Of a stretch of 64,000 nucleotides of DNA, positions 1 to 11,475 are shown one piece after another. The stretch covers positions 25,051,919-25,115,918 of the forward strand of contig CM055279.1 of assembly GCA_029237695.1 (NCBI GenBank). Reading direction: 5' to 3'. This DNA comes from Conchocele bisecta (Eukaryota > Mollusca > Bivalvia > Lucinida > Thyasiridae). The notes under the pieces are model-generated. The model saw nothing but the letters and a program-made list of their open reading frames with translations, was not told the origin of the DNA and searched no databases. The translations under genes and the position numbers were made by a program. Position 1 is the first letter of the stretch, and each line of letters starts with the position of its first letter.

Positions 1-175
1 GATTCCGCGCAGTCTGATCAGGGTCTGCACTGTTCATAATTCAGTCAATGAAACATTCATCGTGTGTTTACTACTAAACTGTATAGATCCTTATCGGGTT
101 TGACGAGAGTGCTAGCGAATCAGCAGCTAGACTGTCTTCGAAAGCCAGCCATAGGACCCATTTCTCCAGTGACAG
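1..175 (-). repeat. Family K palindromic element, half copy
   Basis: Contains CAGTCTGATCAGGGTCTGCA and ends in TTCTCCAGTGACAGCCACT, matching the right end of the complete copy at 28425-28670. Confidence 0.7.
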
Positions 176-961
176 CCACTCATTATATGCCATCCTGATA
201 GGACACGATTTCACTTTTCGACCAGCCCTCTTTGCGGAAGGTAGCTCCCGATCAACGAGCGTAACATGCGCATGTCATTATTAAACTTGACTGTCGGCGC
301 TAGAAATTTTAACTCCCAAACAATTAAGGCCATACAAAAGAACCTTGGTTATCTGATTCAGCCACGTCAGAATAATCCATGAACGTCCGAGCTTTTTATC
401 GTCAAGGACGAATAGAAAAGATTAATGGTAAATTGATTAAACATATATGTGACCCACATGTTAAATTAACATGCAAAGTGCATCTGACGACTTGAAAGAA
501 ATCAGTAGACGTGGATCTCGTAGAAAATATATATTAAGAAAATCTGCCCTCCTGCGTCACTTTCCGCAAAACCCGTGTCCGAGACCCAAAGACGTTTTTA
601 CGGCCTAATTTGAGTTGCGGAAACTGAGCACTTTCAACATTCAACTTCTTGATGCGCGACAAAAGATTGTGTATGGGTTTTCTATTCACTGAGCTGAAAT
701 TGTTCACCACTTCACACAGGATGTTTCACCGACTAAATGGCGAAATGTACTAAAATGGCGAAAGTTCTGATCGGGAAAATTGATCCCAATGTGAAATATG
801 AATTTCTACCTTTTCTTATGCCCCCTATGTGGTAGCAATGGGCGTGTATTGCTTTGCTCTTGAGGTTCCGTACATACATCCGTTACCGTGACATGTTTCT
901 AAGGGTTTCTCCACCGTGCCATAACTTAAATATTACTACATGGATTACTTTAACATTAGGC
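176..961. other. No feature recognised
   Basis: AT-rich sequence without a coding-like frame or a repeat that I can match elsewhere in the window. Confidence 0.5.
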
Positions 962-1334
962 CATGTCTGTTAAGCGTCCACCTGGATACCCAAAACCTAT
1001 TTACGTATCCGATAAAAACAAACAAGGCTTTAAAGAAAAAAAAACGAATGTAAATTTATGTTAAAAACTTCCTCAACCCTTTGCAGTGTGCAAAGAGTTG
1101 ATGAAGTTTTTAACATAAATTTAAATTACCGCTAAATAATAAGTAAACACTTTTATTAAACTTATTAAGTGTAAATTCATGAACGGACTTAAAACTTAAA
1201 CAAGTCCCAAATCAATTTTCAATATTACTTCACCAGTAAATAGTGTAAAATAGGATATAAATTGTTTGCTTGTTTTTTTCATGGAACCACTCTCAAAATT
1301 TACCCGCACACGCACGCTTAACAGAGGAAGAACT
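962..1334 (+). repeat. Family L palindromic MITE
   Basis: Ends GTTAAGCGTCCACC and GCACGCTTAACAG are inverted; an internal hairpin at 1063-1122 pairs two copies of AAAAACTTC. The second copy, reversed, is at 25879-26255. Confidence 0.75.
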
Positions 1335-1467
1335 TTCTATGACCTTATCATTAACACAGTTTATGTATGTATACATATGCAGCACACTCGCATAACCGTT
1401 AACATGACCTGTCTTTTTATACTTGCACAAGGTCACTGAAACGCTTAGTTATTTTCTGCAGTCAACT

Positions 1468-1628
1468 ATGGGCTTTGTGACCAGTGTAGCTCCTGATCAA
1501 ATGGCACACTCGTGTAACCTGATAACGATATGTATTGCATGACGTGTGTTTCATAGATGTACAGGCTGATCTGAATCTACACTGGTTGCAAAATCCATAG
1601 GCCCCATTTCTCCAGTCACAGCCACATG
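1468..1628 (-). repeat. Family K element
   Basis: Left part has GACCAGTGTAGCTCC and the right end CCATTTCTCCAGTCACAGCC, as in the 28425 copy. Confidence 0.65.
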
Positions 1629-1669
1629 TAATATTTCTTAACCTTGTTTCCTGATCCAAATTTTTTGTT

Positions 1670-1840
1670 AACCCTTACAATGTGTCATCTGCTGTTTATT
1701 TTCCATTTTTCTTATCAAAATCATGCTTTGACAGCACTTTAGAATCATTTCCAATGGCAAACCATGTTTTTATTTAGAGAAAATACAAAACAAGAAACAA
1801 CAGCAGACAACAATTTTCGGTTCCCGCCTTCTAAGGGTTA
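1670..1840 (+). mobile_element. TTAA-1 (piggyBac-like) MITE, internally deleted
   Basis: TTAACCCTTA at the left and TAAGGGTTAA at the right, so TTAA flanks both ends. The core has GACAGCACTTTAGAATCATT, but the second palindrome arm is largely lost. Confidence 0.6.
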
Positions 1841-1974
1841 ATGTAGAGACAGTCCACAAGTATTTTTCCTTTACGTAACATGTTACTGAATATTATACAT
1901 ATTGTTGAACTCTTTACATGCTGGGACAATTCACGATATTTTCTTTTATTTCTCGTTATAAATATCATGAATAT

Positions 1975-2042
1975 GTCTTGGAATTTCATTAGAATTGCGT
2001 CCAGAGGACCAGAGGACGCAATTCTAATAAAATTCCAAGACA
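1975..2042. repeat. Small hairpin element
   Basis: Arms of about 31 bp starting TGTCTTGGAATTTCATTAG, with a 6-7 bp loop. A relative sits at 42134-42194. Confidence 0.75.
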
Positions 2043-2177
2043 TTTACAGAGAGAAATAAGAAACATATTCGTAATTTGTTGGATGTTATTTTCACCGCTA
2101 GCATGAAAAGAGTTAAATTAAGTATGCTAAATGGGGAAGATATTCATGTTTTACAAGCGTAGCGTGTATTCTGTTTG

Positions 2178-2330
2178 ATTATACCCCCGGTATACGAAGT
2201 ATGTCGAGTGGTATATAGTTTTTGAATTTCCGTCCGTCCGTAAGATGTGCATTAATTTTATTTTTATTTTTGGAACCAGGCGGGTGGGCGGGGATATCCA
2301 ATAGTCTCTGATCATTTGCTCTAGTAACAG
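2178..2330. repeat. ATACCCCCGG-type mollusc-style repeat
   Basis: Starts with TTATACCCCCGGTATACGA, followed by GTCCGTCCG. The same head and GTCC run appear at 26255-26400 and 49296-49480. Confidence 0.5.
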
Positions 2331-2487
2331 TATGTACATGTATCAAGAGATTCACTTTAATATTAGAAGGTAATCGTAGGCTATTTATCCGTAAACAGAG
2401 ATCTACTATGTTTTGGGAACATTCTGATAGAGGCGTGTAGTGTTGCTGCATAATAGCAATTGAATCAGACATTTAATGACCCATCTG

Positions 2488-2697
2488 TGTATGAGATATG
2501 CCATGGGATTTTGTACCTTCGGACATCTGCTTAATTTCATGAAATACGTTTACAAAATTTGCAATATTTTCCGTAAATGGCTTCAAAAGTTGACAAAATT
2601 ATATTCCGCATGTACTCTGACTTTTGACTTTATTTATAAAAAAATTTGTAAACGTATTTAATAAAATTATGCAGATGTCCGAAGGTACAAAATGGCG
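2488..2697. repeat. Family P palindrome
   Basis: Inverted ends around TTTTGTACCTTCGGACATCTG, with the central motif TTCCGCATGTACTCTGA. A more complete copy is at 19040-19297. Confidence 0.75.
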
Positions 2698-3002
2698 GGT
2701 CTCCTATGTGGATGTGACTTGAGAAATGAGGCTTGTAGGTTTTTTGACCAGTGTAGATCCAGATCAGCCAAAATGGCTGTGATAATGTAAATGCATTATT
2801 TCATACAGAACTAACGATTGCATATGTTTGATGATTAAAACTATGCAGAATTATTATACTGAATTTATTACATTATCACAGCCAAAATTGGCTGTGATAA
2901 TGTAATAAATTCAGTATAATAAAAAATACTAAATTTATCCTAAAATTGAAAATTTCTCCCTCAAAGTATACTTTGCAATGTTAGTGAAATAGGCTACTGG
3001 GT
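2698..3002. repeat. Family K fragment joined to truncated family A MITE
   Basis: 2698-2768 is the left end of K. From about 2770 the core and right end of family A follow (TATACTGAATTTATTACATT palindrome, then GCAATGTTAGTGAAATAGGC). Confidence 0.65.
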
Positions 3003-3199
3003 GTACTCTGGTTGCAATAAGCCCTATAATAAGCTATTTTGTCAGTCACATGTGACCTTGATTTTGTGCCCATTCATTCAACTGACTCATTGTGGCACTT
3101 GTTAAACAACGCGTTTCATTTTTGTTGCGCCTGCTTTAGCAGAAGTCGTGACTGCCGCTTATATAGTCGCTGCTTTTTTCATCGTCGTCATCGTCCGAA

Positions 3200-3745
3200 A
3201 TGTCAAAATGTTTGTACAAGCTTCGTCATCATGGTATAACTTTAATATTGCTTGATGGATTGTTTCAGTATTTGGACACTTGATACATGAGAGCATTAGG
3301 AACGCTCTCATGCCATTAATACCATGATTTACCTTCACATTTTTGCGGAACACTTGGCGATTTCTTTGCGTCAAAAAGTTTGTACAAGATTCTTGATCAC
3401 GGTATGACCTTTTGATTACTTGACTGATTGCTTCAATATTTGGACACTTGATACATGTGATGGAACACCCTCATGCTGCCGCTAACGTGACCTTAACCTT
3501 ATTATCTTCACATGTTTGCGGACACACTTGGCCATTTTTTGCGTAAAAAAATTTGTACAAGTTTCTTCATCATCATATAACATGAATGTCACTTGATGGA
3601 TCGCTTCAATGTTTGAACACACACTTGATACATGTAAGCATTTGGAACACACATATGCCCCTATTAACATGACCTTGACCTTTTGTACCTTCACGTTTTT
3701 GCAGAAACACTTAGCCATTTTATATCAAAATGTTTCTTCAACCTT
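3200..3745. repeat. Tandem repeat, about 175-bp unit, three copies
   Basis: Units begin with TCAAAATGTTTGTACAAG near 3200, 3371 and 3542, and a partial fourth at 3726. Each has ATTTGGACACTTGATACATG in the middle. The unit is not a multiple of a shared open frame, so it is not coding. Confidence 0.7.
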
Positions 3746-3826
3746 GATCTTTTTCGTGTTTTAAGCATACATTTCTGTGACGGTTTTTGTGATGCTTACT
3801 TTAGCACATGCCCATGATGATGTTAC

Positions 3827-3917
3827 GGTCAAATCTGGGATTCCGCTGGGGAAAATTGTAATTTTTTTATGGCCAATTGCGAAAGTGGCGATCGCCAGCG
3901 GAATCCCTGGGTCAAAT
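3827..3917. mobile_element. hAT-like MITE with 8-bp target duplication
   Basis: The 75-bp element at 3835-3909 has inverted ends CTGGGATTCCGCTGG / CCAGCGGAATCCCTG and is flanked by identical GGTCAAAT at 3827-3834 and 3910-3917. An 8-bp duplication and a CAGGG-type end are hAT hallmarks. A longer copy is at 10468-10658. Confidence 0.8.
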
Positions 3918-4114
3918 GTCGCGGCAGGCGCGAACGCCGCTTCCGTGGCGGAATTATTGTTGATCAACCACTAGTGACATACCCTTCATGTCATCTTTGT
4001 TTGTTATCCACTTGCTTGAATCCTTGTGTAAATTTTTGTCTGTATATGACGTGTTGAACGGACATAAATATGCATTATTTCTATCTTTTCTTACACTTGC
4101 TATTTGTGGATGTG

Positions 4115-4385
4115 ATTGGGATTTCCCCCCCCCAATGCAGCAGGTTAAAACGGGATCAAACCCATTTGACGGAAATTGACGTCTGCTGTTTTTCATTTTT
4201 GCTTTAATTCTTCACAAAAACCTGGTTTTGACAGCACATGAGAATCGTCTCCACTGGAGACGATTCTCATGTGCTGTCAAAACCAGGTTTTTGTCGAGAA
4301 ATATTGAAAATAAAACATTTCCAGCAGACTATAAAATTTAATTCAGCGTAGTAAGGGTTAAACACCAATAAACAAACCAAGTATA
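4115..4385 (+). mobile_element. TTAA-1 MITE nested in the tail of retroposon S1
   Basis: 4173-4360 is TTAA-1 with a near-perfect palindrome centred at about 4257 (TTTGACAGCACATGAGAATC arms). S1 sequence lies on both sides: CCCCCAATGCAGCAGGTTA on the left and TTAAACACCAATAAACAAAC on the right. Confidence 0.7.
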
Positions 4386-4534
4386 GCATGCTTGACTGTA
4401 AATCGTAGAAATTCTGTGGTGATCCTCGGAATTTGTATATGTTTCCCAGAATTGTGTGATAAACTTGATATCGACAGTAACTGGCCTGATATTCTCTATA
4501 TCCCATCTGTTTGTGACCTATTTATTGGATGCAC

Positions 4535-4941
4535 TGTGGAACCTTTCTAAACCGGACACCAAGAAAACACCTGTGATCTTATTTTTGACGAATTTCTTGG
4601 TCATTATGTATCTCCGGTGATCATGTCTGTTTGTGATCGCACAGCACACAGCTATGGCTCAGAATGATCAAATGCCTGATTTACAGTGAAACCTCTCTAA
4701 GCCGGACACCCTGGGGGCCTCCAGTGAAACCTCTCTAAGCCGTACACCCTGGGGGCCTCCAGTGAAACCTCGGGGGTGGCTCAGTGATACTCTAAGCCGG
4801 ACACCCTGGGGGCCTCCAGTGAAACCTCTCTAAGCCGGACACCCTGTGGACCTCCCAGTGAAACCTCTCTAAGCCGGACACCCTGGGGACCTCCCAGCCA
4901 TGGGGACCTCCCAGGGTGTCCGGTTTAGAGAGTTTCACTGT
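4535..4941. repeat. Family E palindrome with internal tandem amplification
   Basis: About five direct copies of a 38-bp unit (CCAGTGAAACCTCTCTAAGC + CGGACACCCTGGGGGCCT) lie between about 4690 and 4895, closed by the inverted arm CCCAGGGTGTCCGGTTTAGA. Confidence 0.8.
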
Positions 4942-5146
4942 AAGTAACTGGAATGGATTTTGTTATGTTAATTTTGCAACCAATCCAACCGCCACAAAAT
5001 GGTTTTCAGACTAGTCCATTTATGAAAAGCGGAGTATTTTTTGTTCTCAAAAATATGAAAATTACTTTCAAAAAGTGCAGATCCTGATGAGACGGCTCGT
5101 TACGAGCCGGCTCATTTGGATCTGCACTGTTTGCAAAGGGTTAAAA
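4942..5146 (+). mobile_element. TTAA-2 (piggyBac-like) MITE, left end lost
   Basis: Palindrome GAGACGGCTCGTTACGAGCC flanked by GCAGATCC arms, ending CAAAGGGTTAA. It directly abuts family E. Confidence 0.65.
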
Positions 5147-5341
5147 ACTGGTGGATCTAAGGTTTGTAATAAAATAAATCTGCATTTGTGATTCGTATTA
5201 CCTTATTGACACATACTTATTGTCATGATCATCATATACATGTACATTTGTATTTCATGCTTAAACATTTGAAATGCTCAACATAATTTTGCTTTCATTT
5301 TTTCCAGTTTGTTAGAATATATTAAATAAGTGACATAACTT

Positions 5342-5620
5342 TTTATGCCACCGGGTTTCGAAGAAACGCGTGGCATATAGTGTTTGGACCGTCCGTCTGT
5401 CCGTCCGTCCGTCCGGGCACACATTAGGGTACTTATGTGGCTAGCCCCACAGGGTTATGGACTTGGTAAAGGATAGGGTTGGTTACAATTAGCCACATAA
5501 AGAATCCTTTTATGTGGCTAAAAATCGTTTTATGTGGCTAATATTTAACATGTGATAAGCCACATAAATATAGTACTGTAAGAATGTGCGTCTGTCCGTC
5601 CGTGCGTCTGTCCGTCCGTC
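5342..5620 (+). repeat. GTCC-rich repeat with an AGCCACATAA cluster
   Basis: Starts TATGCCACCGGGTTTCGAAG, then (GTCC)n at 5391-5416. Between 5430 and 5575 the word TTATGTGGCTA occurs five times in both orientations. Confidence 0.55.
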
Positions 5621-5756
5621 ACACTTTTCGGTTAACCAATTTGTCACAGTTTCTCAAATATGCTGCAGGTGGCATCCGCGTTCGACAGACGCATTTCTTG
5701 TTAAGAATAATTTTAGCACCTTTCAATTATTATTTTTTAATTTTTTCACAATTTCA

Positions 5757-6178
5757 TCAAGTGGTTGGCAGGTGGGAGAATGTGATGGGTAATTTAACGA
5801 TCGGGGTTCATCCTTAACGGAATCCAGACTAGAGACCTGGTTTGGCCCGCACATACGTCGTTGGCATTTTGTATGTGACGGTTGAATCTGGTTGTACCCC
5901 TTATGCAAGTATTACCATTATTCGTAATCCTATTTTAGGGGAAGGGGCCAAGTGACTTGGTGTGGTATGGACCTGGCACCAGGTCGGGTTATTCTAATTT
6001 CAGGGCTGAATATATTTTTTCTTGATGTAAATATTCCGGTCTGATTTTGGGATTTTCCCCCCAATGCAGCAGGTTTTTTTTTTTTTTTTAAAACTGGGAT
6101 CGAACAACCCCCGTTTGCCCGGCCTTACATGACCTTAGCTGTTGATAGGCCGTTAAACACCAATAAACAAACAAACCA
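5757..6178 (+). mobile_element. Retroposon S1
   Basis: Shares with other S1 copies AACGATCGGGGTTCATCCTTA, GACCTGGTTTGGCCC, TTAGGGGAAGGGGCCAAGTGA, CCTGGCACCAGGTC and the 3' end GGCCGTTAAACACCAATAAA plus (CAAA)n. No ORF; short non-autonomous retroposon (SINE-like). Confidence 0.75.
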
Positions 6179-6469
6179 CTTGCATATCGGGTGGATAAAA
6201 AACGACCCCAAAGTTTCTATTTGCTCTTATCTCAAAAATTATCAAAGGTATAAACTTGTGATGTGTTACTTATTCATCAAAACGATTGTAGTTTCAAAAA
6301 ATGAAACCAAACCGAATCTAACACCATTATTGATTTAATAGATGGGCCAGACATTTTTTCCAATTTCCTGTCATTAATTTAATTACAGAATTTCTGTTTC
6401 TGCATATTATTATTTATTATTTCAGCCCCACATAGGTAGTACCGGTATATACCTAATATCATGCAGTCA

Positions 6470-6872
6470 CAGAGCTCCAGATAAGTTTTGTGTCTAAAGA
6501 GTATTATTCCAGATTAGTTTTGTATGTAAAGAGTATTATACCCCCATATTTCAAATTCAATGCGTATTTTACTTGTACAAATGTATTATTGATTTTCTTA
6601 TTAAATCGGGAGAAAATGATAAAAGTAAAACAAATTTAAAAATTCACTTATTTCAGCTGCAAAAAGCAATTTGCTTTTTACAGCTCAACTAAGTAAATTT
6701 TCAACTTTATTACAGAATTTTCGCTACTCAATATGAAAATCAATGCATATTTTCACATTGCTGTGAGTATTTTGTACTCCCATTGTTGATAATCAATGCG
6801 TATTCTGCTAAAAGAAGTGTGTAAATACGCCAATACACACCTTATCTGCAGCTCTGCAGTCATAATATGGCA
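6470..6872. repeat. Family M palindromic element
   Basis: AGCTCCAGATAAG at the left and CTTATCTGCAGCT at the right are inverted; the core pairs CAGCTGCAAAAAGCA with TGCTTTTTACAGCTC. The second copy is at 41563-41885. Confidence 0.7.
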
Positions 6873-6892
6873 AATTTTAGATCTACAGAATT

Positions 6893-7440
6893 ATAGTCTG
6901 TTTCACGAAAGCTGCCCAAATTTTACGGCCATATAAACAATTGAAAACAATATTTTTTGCGATAATATTAAATTAAAGGAAAATTTAAGAATGGGCCTTT
7001 TTATTTCGTGAAATTTGGTCAAATATTGGTTTTATTAAGAAAAATTGATTCTCTATGGGAATTTAACATGGGGGGGAAAAAGAGGTAAAGGAGTGTGGGA
7101 GGAGTCAAAAAACGAAAACAATTGGAAATTAACTCCCGAAACCTAGCTAGATAGCTTGGAAATGATCTAACTAAGAAAACAAAAGTTAAATTTTGAAAAT
7201 CGGTCCAGTATTTCTGAAATTCAAAAAAAAAATCCCCATGTTAAATTCCCATAGACATCTTCACTCCGTGAAATTTTGTTTTCGCAATAAAATCAATATT
7301 TGATCAAATTTCACGAAATAAAAAGAAGGCTCATTTTTAAATTTTCTTTTAATTTGATATTATCGAAACAAATATTGTTTTTCAACTGTTTATATGGCCG
7401 TAAAATTTGGGCAGCTTTCATGAAACAGACTATAGTTTTA
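6893..7440. repeat. Family D1 palindromic element, full copy
   Basis: Ends AGTCTGTTTCACGAAAGCTG and CAGCTTTCATGAAACAGACT are inverted over about 100 bp each. Other copies are at 8272, 9818, 32907, 47405, 57115 and 60650. Confidence 0.85.
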
Positions 7441-7569
7441 TGCATAGTCTTTGAGTGATGACAATTTGAAATGTGTGATAATTTTTTTATCCACCCACTA
7501 TTTCTAGTTTTGACTATGTTAAGATGTGTACATGTCCATGCATGTAGTGTTTATTTATGGACAGGCAGG

Positions 7570-8275
7570 TTGTTACTGACTGATTTTCCTGTTATGCTTG
7601 TTTTGTTAACCAAGAGCTTTTTAGCCCATTTATCAGGTAACAAGCTTTTGTCCGAATACATACTGATTGATAACATACTGTCATATCAGTAGCCGATTTC
7701 ACCAACATTGCAAAGTATACTTTTCTAGCAAAGTATACTTTGAGGGAGAAATTTTCAATTTTAGGATAAATTTATTAATTTTTATTATACTGAATTTATT
7801 ACATTATCACAGCCATTTTGGCTGTGATAATGTAATAAAGTCAGTATAATAATTCTGCACACTTTTAATCATCAAATATATGCAGTCGTTAGTTCTGTAT
7901 GAAATAATGCTTTTTGGGAAAAATAAATGATTTCTCCCTCAAAGTATACTTTGCTAGAAAAGTATACTTAGCAATTTTGATGAAATCGGCTACTGGCATT
8001 GACCCGATACAAATATCCAGGTTACATAGACTTGAAATTAGTTGAACGGCAACACATGACGTTGCCAAATGAGGTCGGTGTAATGAAGCTGCATATGCAT
8101 GTCCGCATTCTTTTCAACAAAAACTATTTTATATTTTATCGTCGGTTAGTATGAAACGTTACCTGATAAATAGAATACCAGCCAAGTGTCTGTTGATGTC
8201 ATGTTTTATCAGGCTCGGAAACGGTAGGAATTCTTACGCGTTTCCTAAACTTGCTATCAACAGACACTACTGTCT
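7570..8275. repeat. Family I element interrupted by a family A MITE
   Basis: 7570-7686 and 7998-8275 match 57605-58005 (GATAACATACTGTCATATCA; GTTACCTGATAAATAGAATA). The family A MITE sits between the two parts. Confidence 0.7.
7687..7997 (+). mobile_element. Family A MITE (about 305 bp)
   Basis: Inverted ends CAGTAGCCGATTTCACCAAC / GATGAAATCGGCTACTG, subterminal AAGTATACTTT pairs, and a central palindrome TTACATTATCACAGCC / GGCTGTGATAATGTAA. This is the most abundant family here. Confidence 0.88.
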
Positions 8276-9293
8276 GTTTCACGAAAGCTGTCCAAATTTG
8301 ACGGCCATATAAACAATGCAAAAACAATATTTTTTTCGATAATTTTAAATTGTATCAAAATTTAAGAATGAGCCTTCTTTTTGTTTCGTGAAATTTGGTC
8401 AAGTGTTGATTTTATTACAAAAAAATTATTTGTCTATGGAACATGGGGAAAAATGAAGTGGAGGAGCTGTGGGAGGAGTCAAAACACGGGGAAAATGGAA
8501 ATTGACTCTGAAACTTGGCTAAATAGCTTGGAAATGATCTAACTAAGAAAACAAAAGTTAAATTATGAAAATTGGCCCAGTATTTATGAAATTCTGAAGT
8601 TTTCCCCATGTTAAATCTCCATAGACATCTTCACTCTTCACTCTGTGAAGATGTCTATGGGAATTTAACATGGGGAAATCGTTTTTTCACCATAAAATAA
8701 ATATTTGACAATAATCAGCCCTTCCAGCGGTTCTATAATTCCTATATTTTTCAGACTTTTTCAAAATGTCCTATAATATCCTATATTTTGGGCAAAATTC
8801 CTATAATTCCTATATATTTTTTGGGTAAGCAAAAGGTTGCTTTTTCTTTGGTTAAAATAGAACTTTTTTGTTAAATTTGTTGCACTAAATTCATCATGCA
8901 ATTTAAAGGACATCCATAAGTATTTATTAATGTGATGTTGACATCATTTCAACAAAATTAATTTATGTAGTACCATGATGTGTGCCAATTCATTCTTAAT
9001 TGTTTTTCAAAAATCCCTTTTTTTAATGTAATAAGTTAAGGTAAATGACTTATTTGCACAAATAAATGATTTGTGGTGGAACGCGGCTGGCTATAAGGGG
9101 TGTTAGGAGGCCAGATATAGTGTCCTATATTTTTTTGAAAAAAATCCTATATTTTTTTTTCACTGCTGGAAGGGCTGAATATTTCACGAAATAAAAAGAA
9201 GGCTCATTCTTGAATTTTGCTTTAATTTAATATTGTTTTTGCATTGTTTATATGGCCGTAAAATTTGGGCATGTTTCATGAAACAGACTGTAG
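8272..9293. repeat. Family D1 element split by a second transposon
   Basis: D1 sequence runs 8272-8710 and resumes at 9179 (TTTCACGAAATAAAAAGAAG to AAACAGACTG). Confidence 0.75.
8713..9176. mobile_element. Unclassified MITE with CAGCCCTTCCAGC termini
   Basis: TIRs CAGCCCTTCCAGCGG / CTGCTGGAAGGGCTG. Both subterminal regions carry repeated TTCCTATA/TCCTATAT words. No exact target duplication is visible and there is no ORF. Confidence 0.65.
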
Positions 9294-9719
9294 GCCGGTA
9301 TTCTCTATGTATTGGGTTTGAGTTTCACATTCACCAAGCCTTATGTGGATGGAAATATTATATATGAAACTTTATAATAGAGAATCTTACACGAGAGGAG
9401 GTTTAATATACAGTCAAATATGCGAATAAAGGCCATTCACAGGAAGTGAAAAATCTGGCCTTTGTTCACCGGTGGCCTTCGTTCACAGGGTCATTTATGT
9501 GGTAACAGAGTAATTGGGAAAACAAGAGTGGCTGTTATAGACAGGTAATTGCTATTTAGAGTTGGCCTTTACCACGGGTTCGACTTTATGTATTATCCCT
9601 TTCACCGAGGAGTAACTGACGTGGACTATTTCATGTTTGCGTCTGTTGAACAGTATAATGGAACAGTCTCTCGTCCATTATACTGAAAATTGGATTATTT
9701 TCAAAAATAAAACAGTAAT

Positions 9720-9975
9720 ATCCATAAATGGTGCAGATCGCGATGAGACAGCTCATTAGGAGCCGGTGTGTCTAGATCTACTCTGCTATTGGTAAATATG
9801 AAGAAAACGTCAATAGTCTGTGTCAGGAAACCTGCCCAAATTTGACTGCAATATAAACAATGCAAAAAGGCTCATTCTTAAATTTCTATATAATTCGATA
9901 TTACCAAAAAAAATATTGTTTTTGCATTGTTTATATAGCCGTAAAATTTGGGTAGGTTTCATGAAACAGACAGGA
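9720..9975. repeat. TTAA-2 remnant and shortened D1 palindrome
   Basis: 9735-9783 is a decayed GATGAGACAGCTCATTAGGAG core. 9818-9975 has both D1 ends but only about 60 bp between the arms. Confidence 0.6.
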
Positions 9976-10254
9976 CTGTAGTGTTGAAATGAGGCTAGGC
10001 TATAAATGTTTATCATATATGTAGTACAAAAATATATATCATAATAATTTTCCAGTAAATGTTTCAAGTCTAAATAAACCTTGGGGACTGCAGGGCTAGG
10101 TTCTCTGAACATGTTGTCCTGTTATAAGTGAGTTATGTTGAAGCCTAATATTTGTATATGTCCCTGTCGTTGGATGGAATTAAACCCCATCCAATCAAAT
10201 AGTGTAGCCAATAAATTATGTAGATCTTGCAGTAGCGTTTTAGAACCCATTCCT
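9976..10254. other. No feature recognised
   Basis: No open frame or repeat is convincing here. Confidence 0.4.
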
Positions 10255-10720
10255 GGCCTTAACCCTTACTACGCTGAATTAAATGCTGTCGTCTGCTGGA
10301 AATGTTTTATTTTCAATATTTCTCGACAAAAACCTGGTTTTGACAGCACATGAGAATCATCTCCACTGGAGACGATTCTCGTGTGCTGTCGAAACCAGTT
10401 TTTTTATTAAGAATTAAAGCAAAAATGAAAAACAGCCGACGGCAATTTCCGTCGACAGCGTAGGAAGCAGGGATTCCGCTGGCGATCGCCACTTTCGCAA
10501 TTGGCGATAAAAATAAACAATTGGCGATAAAAAATTACAATTTTCGAAAAAAAATCCAAAACATTTTATTATTTTTTTGGAAAATTGTAATTTTTTATCG
10601 CCAATTGTTTTATTTTTTTTGAAGTGACGATTTTTTTAATTTTCCCCAGCGGAATCCATTAGGAAGGGTTAAATTACCTTAGCTGTTGATGGGCCGTTAA
10701 ACGCCAATCAATCAATTTAG
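10254..10720. mobile_element. TTAA-1 MITE in S1 tail, carrying a nested hAT-like MITE
   Basis: TTAACCCTTACTACGC (10254) and AGGAAGGGTTAA (10661-10673) bracket TTAA-1 with a palindrome centred at about 10367. Outside lie GGCC and ATTACCTTAGCTGTTGATGG of S1. The hAT-like insert is listed separately. Confidence 0.75.
10460..10666. mobile_element. hAT-like MITE, long copy, with 8-bp duplication
   Basis: The element at 10468-10658 (CAGGGATTCCGCTGG ... CCAGCGGAATCCA) is flanked by GTAGGAAG (10460-10467) and TTAGGAAG (10659-10666), 7 of 8 identical. It shares GGCGATCGCCACTTTCGCAA with the 75-bp copy. Confidence 0.75.
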
Positions 10721-10859
10721 AACCCATTACTTGCTAGTTTTATTCCCCACCCCCAGACATCCCTACAGATGAAAACCTCATTAACCCGACCTAAAATGAC
10801 ATTAGCTGTTGACCGGCCGTTAAACACCATTGAATACGCAAATAAATTTCTAGCGTTAA

Positions 10860-11475
10860 CCGGTATTATATAAAATGGTATAATTTACTGTTTTTCTAAT
10901 TTATGTTTTTGTATCTTATTTTTTTATAAGTTGGTTTGCTGCATGTATCGAATCAGCCGGCATCTACTATTTCCTACCTCATCCTATTGCTGTACAAATA
11001 TTTCGCCGATCTCGATTTCAGAAATAAAATTTTCCTCAAATGACGTTGAAAATAGACAAGAGTTCATGCGGAATTGTTCATTACTCTGAATTTTGCATCT
11101 ACTTTCGATGTTGTTGGTGGAAAACATTGCATTATTTTTCTTCGAAAAATCCACATCGGCAAAAATTGATAACGTGATAGAGGGGGTAATACCAGGTAAA
11201 CAAACAGGTAAATTTTGTGGACAGTAACTTTGTGGACATGTGTGGGGGTGATGGTGGGGGGGGGGGGGGGAGATGAGGTGGGGGGGGGGGGGGGGAATAT
11301 TTCCTACACTTAAGATTCCTAGACTTTAAGATTTCCTGTTACACCGGGCTAAAATTATGTTAAGAGGATTGTTCATAAGTGTAATAAATCTGTATATGAG
11401 ATGGCTACAGAAAACATGTTATGTGATCCGTACAACTTCAATGTATGATGGTGTGCTTATGCAATAAATAGAATC
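10860..11475. other. Low-complexity G tracts; otherwise nothing recognised
   Basis: Two long G runs near 11257-11295 are the only notable structure. Confidence 0.5.

Noticed and set aside
3039..3718. Possible small genes on either strand
   Set aside because: Frames follow the 175-bp tandem repeat and are interrupted differently in each unit.
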